Positions 20,868 through 32,870 of a stretch of 64,000 nt of DNA are shown here, piece after piece. Below the pieces are notes generated by a model that did no database searches, had not been told where the DNA came from, and saw nothing but the letters and a program-made list of their open reading frames with translations. Numbering within the stretch: position 1 is the first letter of the stretch; each line of letters opens with the position of its first letter. Made by a program: the position numbers and the translations under genes. The DNA comes from Angiostrongylus vasorum (Eukaryota > Nematoda > Chromadorea > Rhabditida > Metastrongylidae): assembly GCA_018806985.1 (NCBI GenBank), contig JADANN010000146.1, positions 806,001 through 870,000 of the forward strand, in the 5' to 3' direction.

Positions 20868-21042
20868 AAATGATGTGTGTAGAGCAGTGGTTAGGAGCGT
20901 CCTGGAATACACGTGGATTCGACCCCGCGTCCTAGGCTCACCAAGCCTTCCATCTCTTTGTGGTCGACAAATTGCTACCAGAATTGTCTGGGAGGATAGC
21001 AGCACTGGCTCGATACATCGGTAGACCACCGCGAGTCAAAGT
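20868..21042 (+). mobile_element. SINE-A copy, 3' truncated
   Basis: Head GTGTAGAGCAGTGGTTAG with B-box-like GGATTCGACCC, then the body to CCACCGCGAGTC, where the match stops. Confidence 0.85.
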
Positions 21043-21354
21043 ATTATTATTTCTCTATTCTAGAATGACTTAGATTTTCCCTGTTCTCGCCTACGTCAGA
21101 GCTGTTTTTTTGTGCCGTCCACCTTTCCCCTTTTCTAATTCAGAGTGCCTCTTCCTCACACATTTCATAGATGGCATGAGAAATTGGTGTGAATCGATAA
21201 AGTAATGGAAAGAAAACTCTCTGATGAAAGGAAATTTATGAAGAGCAAATGGCAATTTTTACTAGTTAAACGCCGTCATGGAATTCCTGTGGTGTATAGT
21301 TCACTGTTAAAATATCGGGAAACAATTAACATAGGCGTTCAAAACAGGTTGAAG

Positions 21355-21636
21355 GATAAAGGATGAAGCTCCCGGTCTTGATCAATCCCTCTAGAGTCCA
21401 CCATGCATCCGACTTCACTAAGCACGTTAGAAGTGATTGAATGCATATCCGGCCTTTACAATGACTCATGGAGGCCTACCATTCTATCGGGTCAGTGCTG
21501 CTATCCTTCCAGACAAGTCTGGTACCCATATGCCGATCCCAGTGGGGGAAGGCTTGCTGAGGCTGAGGTGCTGAGATCGATGACCTCATGTGTATTGCAG
21601 GGCGCCTCTGACCACTGCGCTACACACGTCCTCAAA
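21355..21636 (-). mobile_element. SINE-A copy
   Basis: Minus-strand head GGACGTGTGTAGCGCAGTGG, body with a small deletion in the middle, tail GGGAGCTTCATCC and a T-rich end. Confidence 0.9.
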
Positions 21637-21639
21637 ACA

Positions 21640-24560
21640 GATTACCATTTAAAATCACAGATACACGAGTTAATAGAATAAGTATAAAATTAGTAACCGA
21701 ATTCGACAGTTGTTGAATTGAGTGGTTTGAAATTTCACGGTCACTCAATGGATCAATGAGGAATTGAGTTCATCCTACACGAAGCGTAAAGTTTAAGAAA
21801 ATTTCGCCATTACTATTTTCGGAAAATATTACCAGTTGCTCCATCAAACCAATGCCCGTATTGTTTGCAAAATAACAACGCTGAAAACGCAATGTCAATG
21901 TGCGCTTGTTGGTAGGAGCTAAATTTACTCCTTTTGCATAGAATTAATCGTCCTTAGCTTCAGAAGCAAACAGAACTGTTGAAATTCGATCCGTTAACTA
22001 ATTTTGTAAGTTGTTGAAATATTAGAGTTAAAAATTTGAAGCCTGCCAGAATTTCATTCAAAACGCATTCCTCTGGCCATAGAGTCGACCGTTAGGAATA
22101 AAATGTCAACGTTTCATCGATTAGCTTAAACGTTTTTGTTATCTCAGTTAAAACATAGTGTTAATCACGTTAGAAGGGAATCTAGAATCTACAGAAATCT
22201 TTCAAGATAAGAAAGTATGAAAAGAAGTGCATTTATATGTTTTTCAACGCTTTCCTTTGAAGAATACACAGTCGGATACTGTTTTGTACTCATTCCGAGT
22301 ATGATGAAAAGTTGGCGGGAAAGAAATGAGAAGACGAGAAAAAAATGATGAAAAGTTGGCAGGAAAAAACGAGAAGGCGACAAAGAAAAGATTATTGTAT
22401 ATGATCAAGCAGGAAGTGTGCTACTATCAAATAGACGTCCAAAACCAATAACGGCATACGCACAAAAACGGCGCCCACTTGCGATTCGCCTTGTTGTCCT
22501 GTTCTGTTATGAATAAGCTTTGAAATCGACAAGGGAAACAATAGGAAAAATTTTTTTCCAGAGATTATGTTATTACGAAGGATTAGACAGAGAATAGAGG
22601 CAAAGCTTTCAGATAGAAGACACACTACAAAAGAATATCTCTCTCACTTTTCAGACGGAGATGTGTAGGATCTCATCTGACTCCTTTTCGAAAGCGTAAT
22701 GAGTTAAAACGAAAGAATTTTTAGTAACAGGTGATGATGTGATAAATAATATAATAATATTAGTCAGAATATCATATAATAGTATGATAATATAATAATA
22801 AATATTTAGTAATAATACAATATTAAGTAAACATTTTTATTTTAGTTCGGTAGCCTTGTGGATCAGTAACAGTCAGAAACTCTCAGCTTTGGAGATTCGT
22901 GCTATTGAAAACGATTCAGCAGAATACGTTTCAATCGATCCTGCAACTATGCGACATAAATTCTGATGGCAACTGGCAGTGGTGGAAGGAAGGCGAAGGG
23001 CATGGGAAGTGGGATGGATGGCTGTTCGTTCGAAAGGCATGAAATGCAAACAACTGCTGTTTGCAGACACTACGTTTGACGATGGAATGCGGTTTTAGTT
23101 CGTTGACATTCACATTCAAAAGTATTGATATTCAGTGTTGAACACATGTTATGTGATGTCTGTGGCCCAGAAAACTTCTAAGCATTCCTGAAGAAATTTT
23201 TGAACTAATATTAGCTTTTTTTCTAGCTTCTCAAGCGCAGGGTGCGAAAAGCACCAGTAGTAGAGATGCCGTTCAACAACCAGCCCAAGGCGTCAGATTT
23301 GGGCAAACCTAAAGATAACAAAGCCTTCCATCTCTGAAGGACCGAAATATTGTTATCAGAGTTTTTTCGCAAGAATTTTCAAAAAGAATCTACTCGACCG
23401 GCTTTGGATGAGATTTGTAAAGAAGACCTGAATTCTTTATCAGAAATTGAACACACGTGAAATCCTAACATCGTTGTGGAGCATGATTCGAGGGAACGAA
23501 TGGATCAGCATAATGTGTGACGTGGTACCATGTGAATGAATAATGAAAATTGATGCAGCTGAACCACCAAGTGTAAATTGCCGTTTAATTTGGCGACAAG
23601 AAGCCATTAGTGTGTCGTTCTCGGTGTTATTTCGGCGTTTTCCTTTCCATTTTCTACCTTTTCATACTTGCAGTGATCAGACATCGCATATTGTGCATAT
23701 TCCACCACTTCTTTAACTCGATTCGTTTGTTCAAATACATGGAGAGCTTTTGATGTTTCATCCGTTCGCCAACTATGTTACGGATTTTGCCTTCCTCATA
23801 AAATTTCTTGAGTTCTGGTTGAACCAATCGTCATTGGAATCCTGTGATAGCCGTGCTTGGGCGCTGGCATTCTGTGTTAGCCGCGCTTGGGCGCTGCCAG
23901 ATCTTCATCACAGACATTGCGTGGATTGGAAGGAGCTCACCCTAGACCATCTAAGACGAACTTCGTAATTCCGGAGGCATGGGGGGCACGGGGGACTCAG
24001 AGGAAGAGTAGCACTGGGCCATCTTAGCGTTGAATGGCATCGTTACCATTGCGCCGACCACGCCTTATTTTCTAAACACTTCATCGAAAAGCATATTCAG
24101 CCATTGTAAGAACATGTTGCCTGCCTCTTATCCTTTTTTTTAAGATAAAAAACCTCTCAGCGTGCAAATTGGAAGTGTTTTTCGCCCAACTGGGAGTAAA
24201 CGAGCAATAGGAAGGAGGATTTACCATTCACTAAAAAAGGCGTCATTAAGAACGACGACCTCAGCTACTTCAAAATGTAATCTAATCACCCTAATCACGC
24301 CTATTATACATACAACATAAGCTAAACATATGACTAACCAATACCCAGGTGAAATCTGGACGAATGTGGAACTGCAAGTGCTTAAACTCGCCAAAAACGG
24401 ATATTAAATCGTAAGAAATCTGAAATACAACAATAGGGATGGCTAGATATGAACAGGACTCGGAACATCCCTTCTCCCTTCCCTTCAGTCATGTTCTGCA
24501 TCGTACTTTGTCATGAAAAAAAGTATTGGCGAGGGAATAAAAGTTAAGATTAACAAAGTG
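21640..24560. other. Long unassigned stretch
   Basis: Nearly 3 kb without a repeat family seen elsewhere here. It contains AT-rich simple sequence at about 22736-22830 (AATAATATAATAAT type). Open stretches at 22873-23119 (-) and 23750-23968 (+) lack recognisable content. A duplicated GGCGCTGGCATTCTGTG/GCGCTTGGGCG tract lies near 23855-23895. Confidence 0.3.
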
Positions 24561-24769
24561 TTTTTAAAATATGCACCACTTTACAGTTAGCGTAATAATA
24601 ACCCTAAACGGTTTACCACTGAAACTGTTGACAAGTTCTCGAGATATCCAGATCTCTGAAAAAACCTCGCTTCTATCACTTAATGATATAAATAACTTTT
24701 CTACAATGCCTTTCTTGAAAATGCTTAAGTATGAGGAATTCCAACAAGTTCGTGTTGAAATTGCATAAA

Positions 24770-24888
24770 CTTTTGAATACACTCGACAACGATTTAGAAA
24801 AATCAGCGTCCCATTCGGCAGTATGGTAGTATTGCTCGGGATGAAATCTTCTTTCCCAATCGAATGGCTCATTGACAGCATCGAGCAT
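24770..24888 (-). CDS. Candidate exon, unknown protein
   Basis: The minus strand reads MLDAVNEPFDWERRF and then HPEQYYHTAEW, a charged and aromatic composition typical of real protein. The Met at 24888 follows an upstream stop, and GTGTAT near 24785 could be a donor. No family is recognised and no partner exon was found. Confidence 0.25.
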
Positions 24889-25196
24889 CGAGTAGGCAAA
24901 AAAAGCAATTCAGTTGTTTCAGTGCTAAAATTGTTGTTTATTTGTCATTCCAATCATTTGAACTTCTTTAGCTATCGATTCGTTTGATTTCGGTATAACA
25001 ATCAGACCTTGTTTGCTGTGCTTTTCAAAAACGTTTCAATTTATGACAGAAAAGAAAAAAAGAGAAAGAAAAGTAGAGAAAAAAGAATGGACGGCAATAA
25101 GAACGAAAGGAGAAAAAAAACTTGTTTTGAAAATCAAATAGAGCTGAACACGGGAGACTACTGATTCTTAACGTTTACTGCAGAGTTGAACGAAAA

Positions 25197-25474
25197 AGGA
25201 TAAAGGATAAAGCTCCTGGCGTTGATCAATAGCTAAGGGAGGCGCCATGCACTCGACTTCATTAAGTATCGTTGCAGGAATGCATATCTGGTTTTTACAA
25301 TGACTCGCGGTGGCCTACCGATACATCGAGACAGTGCTGCTGTCTTCCCAGACAAGTCTGGTACCAATTTGCCGACCCCCGGAGGGATGGAAGGCTTGGT
25401 GGTCCATAGGCACGGGGATCGATTCCACGTGTGTACCGCAGTGGCGCCTCCAACCACTGCGCCACACGCGACCA
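25197..25474 (-). mobile_element. SINE-A copy, well preserved
   Basis: Head GTGGCGCAGTGGTTGG, B-box GGAATCGATCC, tail GGAGCTTTATCC with a repeated TTTATCC end. Counterpart of 10263-10545. Confidence 0.92.
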
Positions 25475-26535
25475 ACTGCAGAGAAACTTTGAAGTATTTC
25501 CGCCCTTGAAAGCCTGCTCAAAAAAAGAAATTTCTGGAGCTTTTACCAGATATTCAACGGTTGGCAACAACAAATATTTTTCTTCTTTAGTCCTTGATAT
25601 GTCAACAGTTCAATGTAAAATTCTTACAAATGAATCGCAGTTTAGACCAGCGAATTTCAAAGAAAACTAAAAGGACCAGTAAGAAACCAGAGAAGAAAAA
25701 AAATACGAGAATCCCAATTCATTCAGAAAGTTTTTTCTAACAACAAAAAAGTAAACATGCAGTATATTAGGAGTATGCCCGCTATCGAGCTTCTTCATAC
25801 ACAGAATGGTAAGAGAACGGTGATAAAGCAAGCCATTGGAGTTTGGTTAGCGCTGAACTCAAATATTGAACACTGTAATTGAATATGTTCTGGAAGTTCT
25901 TCGCTTTCACCTCAGATCGCTTAAAAGCTTACGAGAAAAGGTCGGAATATTGCGAAGCAGAGAATTTTCCCAGAAAGACGGAACTGTTTTAATAGGTAGA
26001 TGAAGCTAGTAACTGTATACGACAATCGATGCCTTTCGGGAGCCTTTTCCAGTGCTGGTAAAAGTTGTTGTTACTAGAAGAAAGAAACATGACCGACAAG
26101 CTCTGCTGCATTTTGCAAACGTTGATTGAATTCCCAACGATTTTGGTGAATGACGTATAAACTTGCTGCTTATTTAGAAATAGGTAGTTTTCAAACAGAT
26201 GAGTACAAGTCATTTTTACTCGAAAGAAAAAACAGCCTGGATACTTGAATGAATCTTTTACACAAAACTTACAGGATGCAGCACGATTACAAATACTCTG
26301 TTCACTAAGCGACCATCGCTCATTGTGGTGACCAATTCCGTACACGGTGACGTCTTCTCACACCATTCTAGGATCCATAAATAGTTTGGTGCTACTGGTT
26401 GCTACTATGAATCAGTATCGTGCGCTCTCATCCACAGCAAGCTCTTCGAGAATGATGGGAGAAGATATTTCATTGCCTTCAGAAATCGGTGCGAGTGATA
26501 AATGTTTGTTTTTAGAGAAGATATGCCTACTTAAA
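25475..26535. repeat. Second copy of the 1.05-kb module
   Basis: Matches 10546-11595 from the SINE head outward, including CCTTTCGGGAGCCTTTTCC, the open stretch at 26347-26568 and the run-up to the next SINE. Confidence 0.85.
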
Positions 26536-26812
26536 AGGATAAAGCTCTCATTGTTGATCAATCCCTGAAGGATGGCATGCAATCGACTTCATTAAGCATC
26601 GTTTGGAGGTGATCGAATGCATATCTGGCCTTTACAATGGCTCGCGGTGGTCTACTGATATATCGAGCCAGTGATGCTGTCTTCCCAGACAAGTCTGGTA
26701 CGAATTTGCCGACCCCGGAAGAATGGAAGGCTTGGTGGCTCATGGGTGCTGGGATCGATTCCCTGTGAGCGTTGCAGTGCGCCTCCGACCATTGCGCCAC
26801 ATGCGCCCTCTC
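26536..26812 (-). mobile_element. SINE-A copy
   Basis: Minus-strand head GCGCATGTGGCGCAATGG, body and tail GAGAGCTTTATCC. Counterpart of 11596-11874. Confidence 0.9.
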
Positions 26813-27689
26813 ATGCCTACTTACTCACTGAAAATCAACAACTCGTGAACGGGCCTTTCTTAGCAAGATCACGAATTACTGGAGTGGGTGGGAATGCGTC
26901 TAGATTAGTAAATAAACGTGAGCAGTCGGACGACGCGGTAGTGAATGGGTGAATTTGTGAAGAGTGTGAACACTGAATGTTGATTTTTTTTTGTGTTCCG
27001 CCGGTACTAGTTGTGACGAGACCAGGCCAACGATGTCCGCTACGTCCACTCAACATTGGTTGAAGTCATTATTGATCACATTTCGAAACGCATTGCACTT
27101 CTATGAGTATTCTTAGTTAGCACTCAAGAATTTACCTAAATCTATAAAAGGTAGACACTAGCTGTCTCTACTAGGAGTCGCCGGCAGCGTTCCTCATCTT
27201 GCTCGCACAATTTCTCATTTTGATAGAGAAGAATAGAGGAGAAGTCCTACATAAGTACTAAGAGCCACGACCTATTCCATTTCAGAGAAGACCAACATGA
27301 CCTCCCAGCCACGGTGAAAAAATCGTACACCGTAGAGCACATGTCTTAATGTACAGGAAAACTTACTCAGTGCCTTTGTTTTCTGTATTTCACAGCAACA
27401 TTCTTTAGATATACACAAACCAGTTTTTTGTTCGAAGAAACTTTAAACCTTTTTGGGAAGTCGTCTCAGTCGTCTTCCCTTAAGTGCTTTAGAGAAAACA
27501 TTTGGAAATGCATATCCTTTGAACCGGAAGAAGTTGTAAATCATTAAAACAGGCACATAAGTTTGCCGAACAAAAAACAGTTTCCGACAAAAAAGGCACA
27601 AGTTGATGACAAATAAAGCATTTTCTATGCCTGTCAAAAGACGACGTAATATCGTGCTGACAAATAAAAGAAAGGCATGACATATTTAT
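26813..27689. other. Unassigned stretch with a TATA-like site
   Basis: CTATAAAAGG at about 27141-27150 is a good TATA match followed by a GC-richer segment, but no gene start was found next to it. Confidence 0.3.
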
Positions 27690-27995
27690 TTATATGATCT
27701 TATAAACTAATCTTGCTGAGCTGATGCGAGGTTGGTGCAAGTTTTTGTAGTCAATTCACTTGTTAAAGCACGGCTCTGAGAAAGGCGAAATTGCCGAAAT
27801 GTCAGCCATCGACCGACGACACCAACAACAACGACAATGACGACAGCAACAAACAACAACGACAGCGAAAACTTATACCAGGCCTCGCATCAGCTCAACA
27901 AGGTCAGTTTGTAAGATTATATAAACAAATACATCAACTATTTATGCCGAGGATCGTAGAAAGTCGATCCTTCGAATTATTAGAAGCATGACAGT
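27690..27995 (+). mobile_element. Small PLE-tail unit with internal inverted repeat
   Basis: CTTGCTGAGCTGATGCGAGG at the left pairs with CCTCGCATCAGCTCAACAAG at the right, and GTGCAAGTTTT with AAAACTTATAC. Inside are the hammerhead-like motif (27772-27809) and a CAACAACGAC-rich stretch. It ends in GAAAGTCGATCC, which is also found beside the PLE at 31.4 kb. It resembles 7690-8010. Confidence 0.65.
27772..27809 (+). ncRNA. Hammerhead-like motif
   Basis: GGCT, CTGAGAA, AGGC-GAAATT-GCC, GAAA, TGTC, AGCC. Stem I is perfect (GGCT/AGCC) and stem II has three pairs. The CUGANGA box is altered (G7 A8), which would be expected to impair a classical hammerhead. Confidence 0.35.
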
Positions 27996-28074
27996 TAACA
28001 TATGTAAAGTTGTGAAGTGACGCAAACTTCTTCCTTCAATATCTACATGCGAATTCATAGTTCACCTGTGTGGT

Positions 28075-28280
28075 CAGAGCATGTGGGTTATCAACGTCCT
28101 CCCATGTAACCCAATGGTTAGAGTTCATGAAAAGTCTTTCAAAAAAAGTTACGATGTTCAACGAGTCCCTAGTGCAAGCAGAACCCACTGGGCTACCCTT
28201 GCACGCGACAGGGGAAAAAAAGGAAGATTACTGGTGCCCGCTCGAGACACTCGACGACCAACGGGGCTACAGGTGATGCA
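28075..28280 (+). pseudogene. RTE-A 3'-end fragment
   Basis: Mixed frames give KSFKKSYDVQRVPSASRTHW and ATLARDRGK, the C-terminal end of the RTE-A reverse transcriptase, followed by GGGGCTACAGGTGATGCAGATG, the element terminus with a degenerate tandem tail. Confidence 0.85.
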
Positions 28281-28816
28281 GATGTTTGTCGTACTGAGAA
28301 TAGAAGCGAGAACTCACAATAGTCGTGGAGATCAGGGTATTTGTCAGCCTGATTCATGAGATTTAAAACGTTGGATAATCACGGCTAGAAAAATTTTGGA
28401 GCTTTGTCGAATTTTAACGTTTCGGTCTGATAGTAATATTAGAATGCGCAACCCATGATGATTCCCTTTTGTGTAGAGTCTATAATAAGGTAAACGGCCC
28501 AAGAACCTGGTGTCGTCAATGTCTTTTTTATGAAGGATACAAGCGTTCTGATTTTTGGCTTACTGTGGATGTTAGTGTAGCGATGGGCTTCCACATCGTC
28601 ATCGAACGGTTGGTTCTTTTTTATTCCTACTTTCGCTTTTGACTCCGGTTTTATCATAGTCTCCGAACCACTTAGGACCGAAAAGGATTTGCCGCCGAAA
28701 AGATACCTTCCACGGATGAACATTGTTGCGAACGCCTGGATACGCCTTTGAAAGGTTAACTCAGGACTCTTGGGAGGACCAAGTTGCACAACCACAACCT
28801 TCAGTAGCTCGCACAC
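28281..28816 (-). other. Unassigned open stretch (28816-28439)
   Basis: 125 codons on the minus strand, basic and mixed in composition, directly abutting the RTE-B 5' end. It may be an exon, or a chance reading of RTE leader. No family recognised. Confidence 0.25.
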
Positions 28817-30830
28817 TGCATGCTCCCGTCTATGGCGTCAAGCGGTGAAACAACCGGTGAGAGTCCACAAAATCTTAGGTTACGCAGGACCTCATTGAAA
28901 CCGGATCTGACGAACACACGCACGACACGCCATGGAGATTGTTTCTTACTTTCCTCGTATAATGTCACAACGCTCTCCACAGACGCCGATCTTCACGGGA
29001 TTCTTGAAGCCGCAGATCGCATTAAATTCCATATGGTCGCACTGCAGGAACAAAAATCAAAAAAGGCCCAGACATACGCCAACTAAACAACTTGACCCTT
29101 GTGATCAGTGGAGAAAAAGGTCCCGTCACGAAATGTCGGTGGCGCAGGCTTTGCCGTCCACCCCTCCATTGTCCATCTCGTCGACTCATGCGAGATCCTT
29201 TCCCTTTGCTTATCTGTCCGCCGTCTTCAACAGACACGGCATAAGAAGGTCATAATCATCAACTGCTACTCAGACTGACACAGCTGATGAGTACGCACTA
29301 GATGCGTTCTACCGTCAGTTGAGGAAGTTATCCGCAGTGACAAAGCACATTACAAATTTGTTGTCGGAGATTTCAACGCCAGAATAAGAGGGGCCAACGA
29401 CAGCGAATACAGGATCAGAAATTTTGAATTAGGGAGAAGGAAAAGAGAATGGAAACCGTCTCGCAGGACTCTTGTCGGCAGCACGTCTCTTTCCATGGAA
29501 AACTCGTTTTTCCAGAAGAAAGAAAGCCGCAGCTGGACATGGGAGTCTCTTAACGGCATCAATCTTGTGGACATCGACCACATTCTGGCAAACAGAAGAT
29601 GGTGCATACTTGACACTTCGGTAGCCCGTCATTATGTACTGGTTCCGATCACCGCCTTCTTTCGCGCGAAGATTCGATTCAGCCACAAGCTGGAAAAGAA
29701 CTCTTTTCATCGACCACGAAGAAAAAGTTTAGCTGTATACGACGAGAAGATTCTGAACGAAGCCCCAATCCAAACGTGATCTGGCAGATTTAAGAGAAGA
29801 CCCGACCGAAGACTACGAGATGCTTGTCGAAGGACTGAAAAGTTGTGCCGAATTCGCCTCAGATTGCTCAAGCAAGAAGATCGGATCAGCACCTCCGTCA
29901 CTACTGAAAGTTGCTCGAAAAAGAGAAGGAAACTGAAGCTTGATCATACTGCAACACGTTTAGCATGGCTAGTAATAAATGCCACCTGCAGAATAGCTTT
30001 GCAGGAAGATCTACAACGGTACAAGCAGAAAGAAACTACTGGAAGCAGCAGAGAAAGGAAGCAGTCTGAAAAAAAATCCGTCGGGAATTATGTGACTACA
30101 GTGCTCCGGTGTCAGCTTTGATAAACGACGATGCGATCATCAAAACTTCCTGCCATGATTTTTCGTTCTGCAGTCCTTATCCCGGACCCCTAATATCCTC
30201 ACTGGAGAAAAACCACTTCGAATTCTTCGATCGTAGGTTCGACTTGCCATAGAAAGCATGAAAAGAGGCAGAGCTCCAGGACCCGATAAAATCACCGCCT
30301 ATTTCCTTAGAACTGGAATCCACAATTTACATGTACTTCTCTCAAACCATATGACAGCCTATCTACAAAAGGAAAAAAAATCCCAGACCAGTAGAGGACG
30401 GCGCGCACGGTCATCCTGCACAAGAAAGGTGTCCGAAGAGATCACCATAACCATCGCCCGATATGCTTGTTGAGTGTACTCTAAAAGCTCTTCAATCCTC
30501 TCGCGCATGTCAACGACATTGGATGAGGCGCAGTCAGTCGAGCAAGTAGGATTTCGACAAGGATTTAGCTGCATGGAACACATCCCAAACTGTGTCCACG
30601 GTGACCGAAGTTTCGTCGGGAATACCACTTGCCTCTAGCTCTAACCTTGTCGACTATGGAAAAGTGTTTGACAGTGTCGCAACTAATGCAGTCCTATTAG
30701 CGCTCGTCGACCAAGAAGTGGACCCGTCCTACATAAGAATTATGTCTGACTGTTGTCGGAACTGCATCACGAAAATACAGCTTTTCCATCACTCCCAGCA
30801 CTCTGTTGTGCTGTAGAAACGTGAGATGGC
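28817..30830 (+). pseudogene. RTE-B retrotransposon, 3' truncated
   Basis: N-terminal apurinic-like endonuclease pieces (SYNVTTLSTDADLHG, ADRIKFHMVALQEQ, SWTWESLNGINLVDIDHIL), then the linker and early reverse transcriptase (MKRGRAPGPDKITAYFLR, a motif A remnant at VDYGKVFDSV, and DPSYIRIMSDCC). The frames shift many times and the element stops before motif C. It is a different subfamily from RTE-A: its endonuclease start and RT sequence differ clearly. Inactive. Confidence 0.9.
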
Positions 30831-30866
30831 ACTTCAACCACTTCAAGAATATTCCACTTTACTCAC

Positions 30867-30959
30867 AGAGCGCTTGAAAGGTGTCTTCTGAAATATAACC
30901 AGCACTCTCAATATCTAGCTGGAATGGAAAGTTCTGATCTTTGAAATCTGCTCCATTTT
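30867..30959 (-). CDS. Candidate internal exon, unknown protein
   Basis: 93 nt on the minus strand. Acceptor GGATTTAG|AA and strong donor CTCT|GTGAGT; phase 1 at both ends. It encodes ENGADFKDQNFPFQLDIES and AGYISEDTFQAL. DIESAGYISEDTF is faintly like an EF-hand loop, but without the usual acidic positions. The minus frame stays open far upstream (to about 31293), so the acceptor is uncertain. Confidence 0.35.
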
Positions 30960-31409
30960 CTAAATCCATGAGAATAATCCATGATAGCGAAACACGGATC
31001 ACATAATGAGAAGAACAGAGACAGATGGACGAAAAGATATGTAGAGTGACTCCACGAGAATGCAGACGTCCCCCTAGGACCGCCACCTGCGCGTTGGGCG
31101 GACGTGTGCGTTCACAAAGTTGATCAGCATTACATGCAGCTACTGTTATTTTGCAGATCACCGTATGAGACTCATACGTTCCACCATGCTCGAACAAAAC
31201 CACCACCGTGGACGACGATTGCGAGAGGAAGAAACAAATGGCAAATTTGCTGCGTCCACACAATTCGTGAAGACGGACTGTCCAAGTACCCAAGTAAGCA
31301 TGGATATGAGCTCAATAAACCAAGTGCAGAAAGCTGGCTTAGCAACAATTTCAACGTTCCCAGGATCGACTTTCTATTAAGCTCAGCATTGGATTGTAAA
31401 TTCGTCGTT

Positions 31410-31700
31410 TTCTGTCTCAGGAATCGCGAGGTTGTTAAACAGCATACGTTTACTTCCATACAATAACACACATACAACACAATCGTAGCTGACGTTATGG
31501 CAGAATCGCCTTCTTCAGCTTAGAAGGGTACACTGATATACAATTTACTACGACCAAACGCTTCAATAACACTTATAAAAGACGAAAAACTCTATGGCAA
31601 TTACATGATCAACAGCTTCTCGAAAACCCTCCTTTTTTTTACGTGCCTTCCACTGAGGAAGAGCCGCTGATCGGAGTCGCATATGGTTGACGACTGCACC
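31410..31700 (-). mobile_element. PLE 3' terminal region
   Basis: Non-coding tail after the GIY-YIG stop, ending TTAACAACCTCGCGATTCCT and joined to GAAAGTCGATCC, as in the copies at 7.65 kb. A degenerate hammerhead-like motif is at 31482-31522; its GAAA has become ATAA. Confidence 0.8.
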
Positions 31701-31708
31701 TTCCCATA

Positions 31709-32038
31709 TCAACGATCGATACGAAAGTATGGTGCGAGATCACGGGCGATCTCAGAGCATTCTTCCCTGCTGTTCATTGTTGGGTTTTTGGCATTTATAC
31801 AAAAAGCCTCAAGAAGCTTGCGCGCTGGTGTTCTGGCATCCTTTGCGAGGACCGTGACTTTCATATCAAAATCGTCTCCGCTGTGCTTTTGTATCTTATG
31901 CGTCCCTAGTGGCGTGCCTTGTCTTGCTTTCCGTCTGCCATCTAGGTGTTCTTTTATGCGGATACATAAGGGTTTGACCGTTTTGCCAATATATTCGTCT
32001 CCGCATGTGCTACAAGAGATCAGATATCGTACTTGAAC
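31709..32038 (-). CDS. PLE GIY-YIG endonuclease domain, intact
   Basis: Open for 109 codons from just after a TGA to the stop at 31711-31709. It starts VQVRYLISCSTCGDEYIGKT, which holds the GIY-like and YIG motifs, continues with CIRIKEHL (conserved Arg), and has the catalytic-type Glu in KLLEAF and the Asn in NAKNP. PLEs use this nuclease to nick the target for reverse transcription. Two one-base indels just upstream separate it from its linker, so the protein as a whole is broken, although this domain is not. Confidence 0.88.
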   Translation of the reverse strand, partial: VQVRYLISCSTCGDEYIGKTVKPLCIRIKEHLDGRRKARQGTPLGTHKIQKHSGDDFDMKVTVLAKDARTPARKLLEAFCINAKNPTMNSREECSEIARDLAPYFRIDR

Positions 32039-32290
32039 TCATGCAATCACCGCCCTTGCCGTAAGGGAAATTATGCAATTCTTTGTTTCACATAGACGGT
32101 CATACAGGCGGTTACAAACTAATTGACAACGAAGGGTATCTGGTGGTATTCCAACTGTCGCTACCGATTCTTCCAGATCTTCCCTTCTTAGGCATCGCTT
32201 TATCGCTACACTTATTTCACAGCTAATGAAGGACAAGATAAACGGGATTTTGTTTCGAAAGTCCCACCGTTTTTTAGCTGCCTTCCACCG
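32039..32290 (-). pseudogene. PLE linker upstream of GIY-YIG (copy 1)
   Basis: Frames give SCEISVAIKRCLRREDLEES and LYDRLCETKNC. They are equivalent to 32700-32870, where the Cys-containing linker still reads PYGKDGDCMSSS. Confidence 0.75.
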
Positions 32291-32299
32291 AAAAAGAAC

Positions 32300-32870
32300 A
32301 GCTGCTTAGAGTCGCATATGGTTGATTACTGCCCCCTCAACAAAAATCTGTTCTGAGATACGGAGCTAGATCACGTGATATCTCAGGACATTCTTCCCTG
32401 CTATTCATTCTCGGATTTTTGACATTTATTCAAAAAGGCTCGAGAAATTTTGCGCGTTGGTGTTTCAGGATCCCGTGTGAGGATAGCGACTTTTACATCA
32501 AAATCTTCTCCGCTATGTTTCCATGTCCTCTGCGTGCCTAGTGGGGTACTTTATCTTGCTTTTCGTTTGCCATCTAGGTGTTCTGTTATGAGGATACATA
32601 AAGGTCTGCCCATTTCGCCAATATATTCGTCTCCGCAAGTACCACAAGAGATCAGGTATATCGTACTTGAACTCATGCAATCACCGTCCTTGCCGTAAGG
32701 GAAATTATGCAATTCTGTGTTTCACATAGACGGTCATATAGGCGGTTACGAACTAACTGACGACGAAGAGTATTTGGTGGCATTTCAATTATTGCAATCG
32801 ATGCCTCTAGATCTGCCTTTCTTAAGCATCGCTTCATCGCTACACTTATTTCATCACTAATGAAGGGCTA
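32300..32870 (-). pseudogene. PLE linker and GIY-YIG (copy 2, decayed)
   Basis: Second linker/endonuclease module in the same orientation: PYGKDGDCMSSSTIYLISC and then GTCGDEYIGEM, followed by a stop and a frameshift. It lies directly downstream of the RT and is likely the endonuclease of that element; copy 1 would then be an adjacent partial copy. Confidence 0.85.

Noticed and set aside
31683..32036. Plus-strand ORF of 117 codons
   Set aside because: Antisense shadow of the intact GIY-YIG domain on the minus strand.
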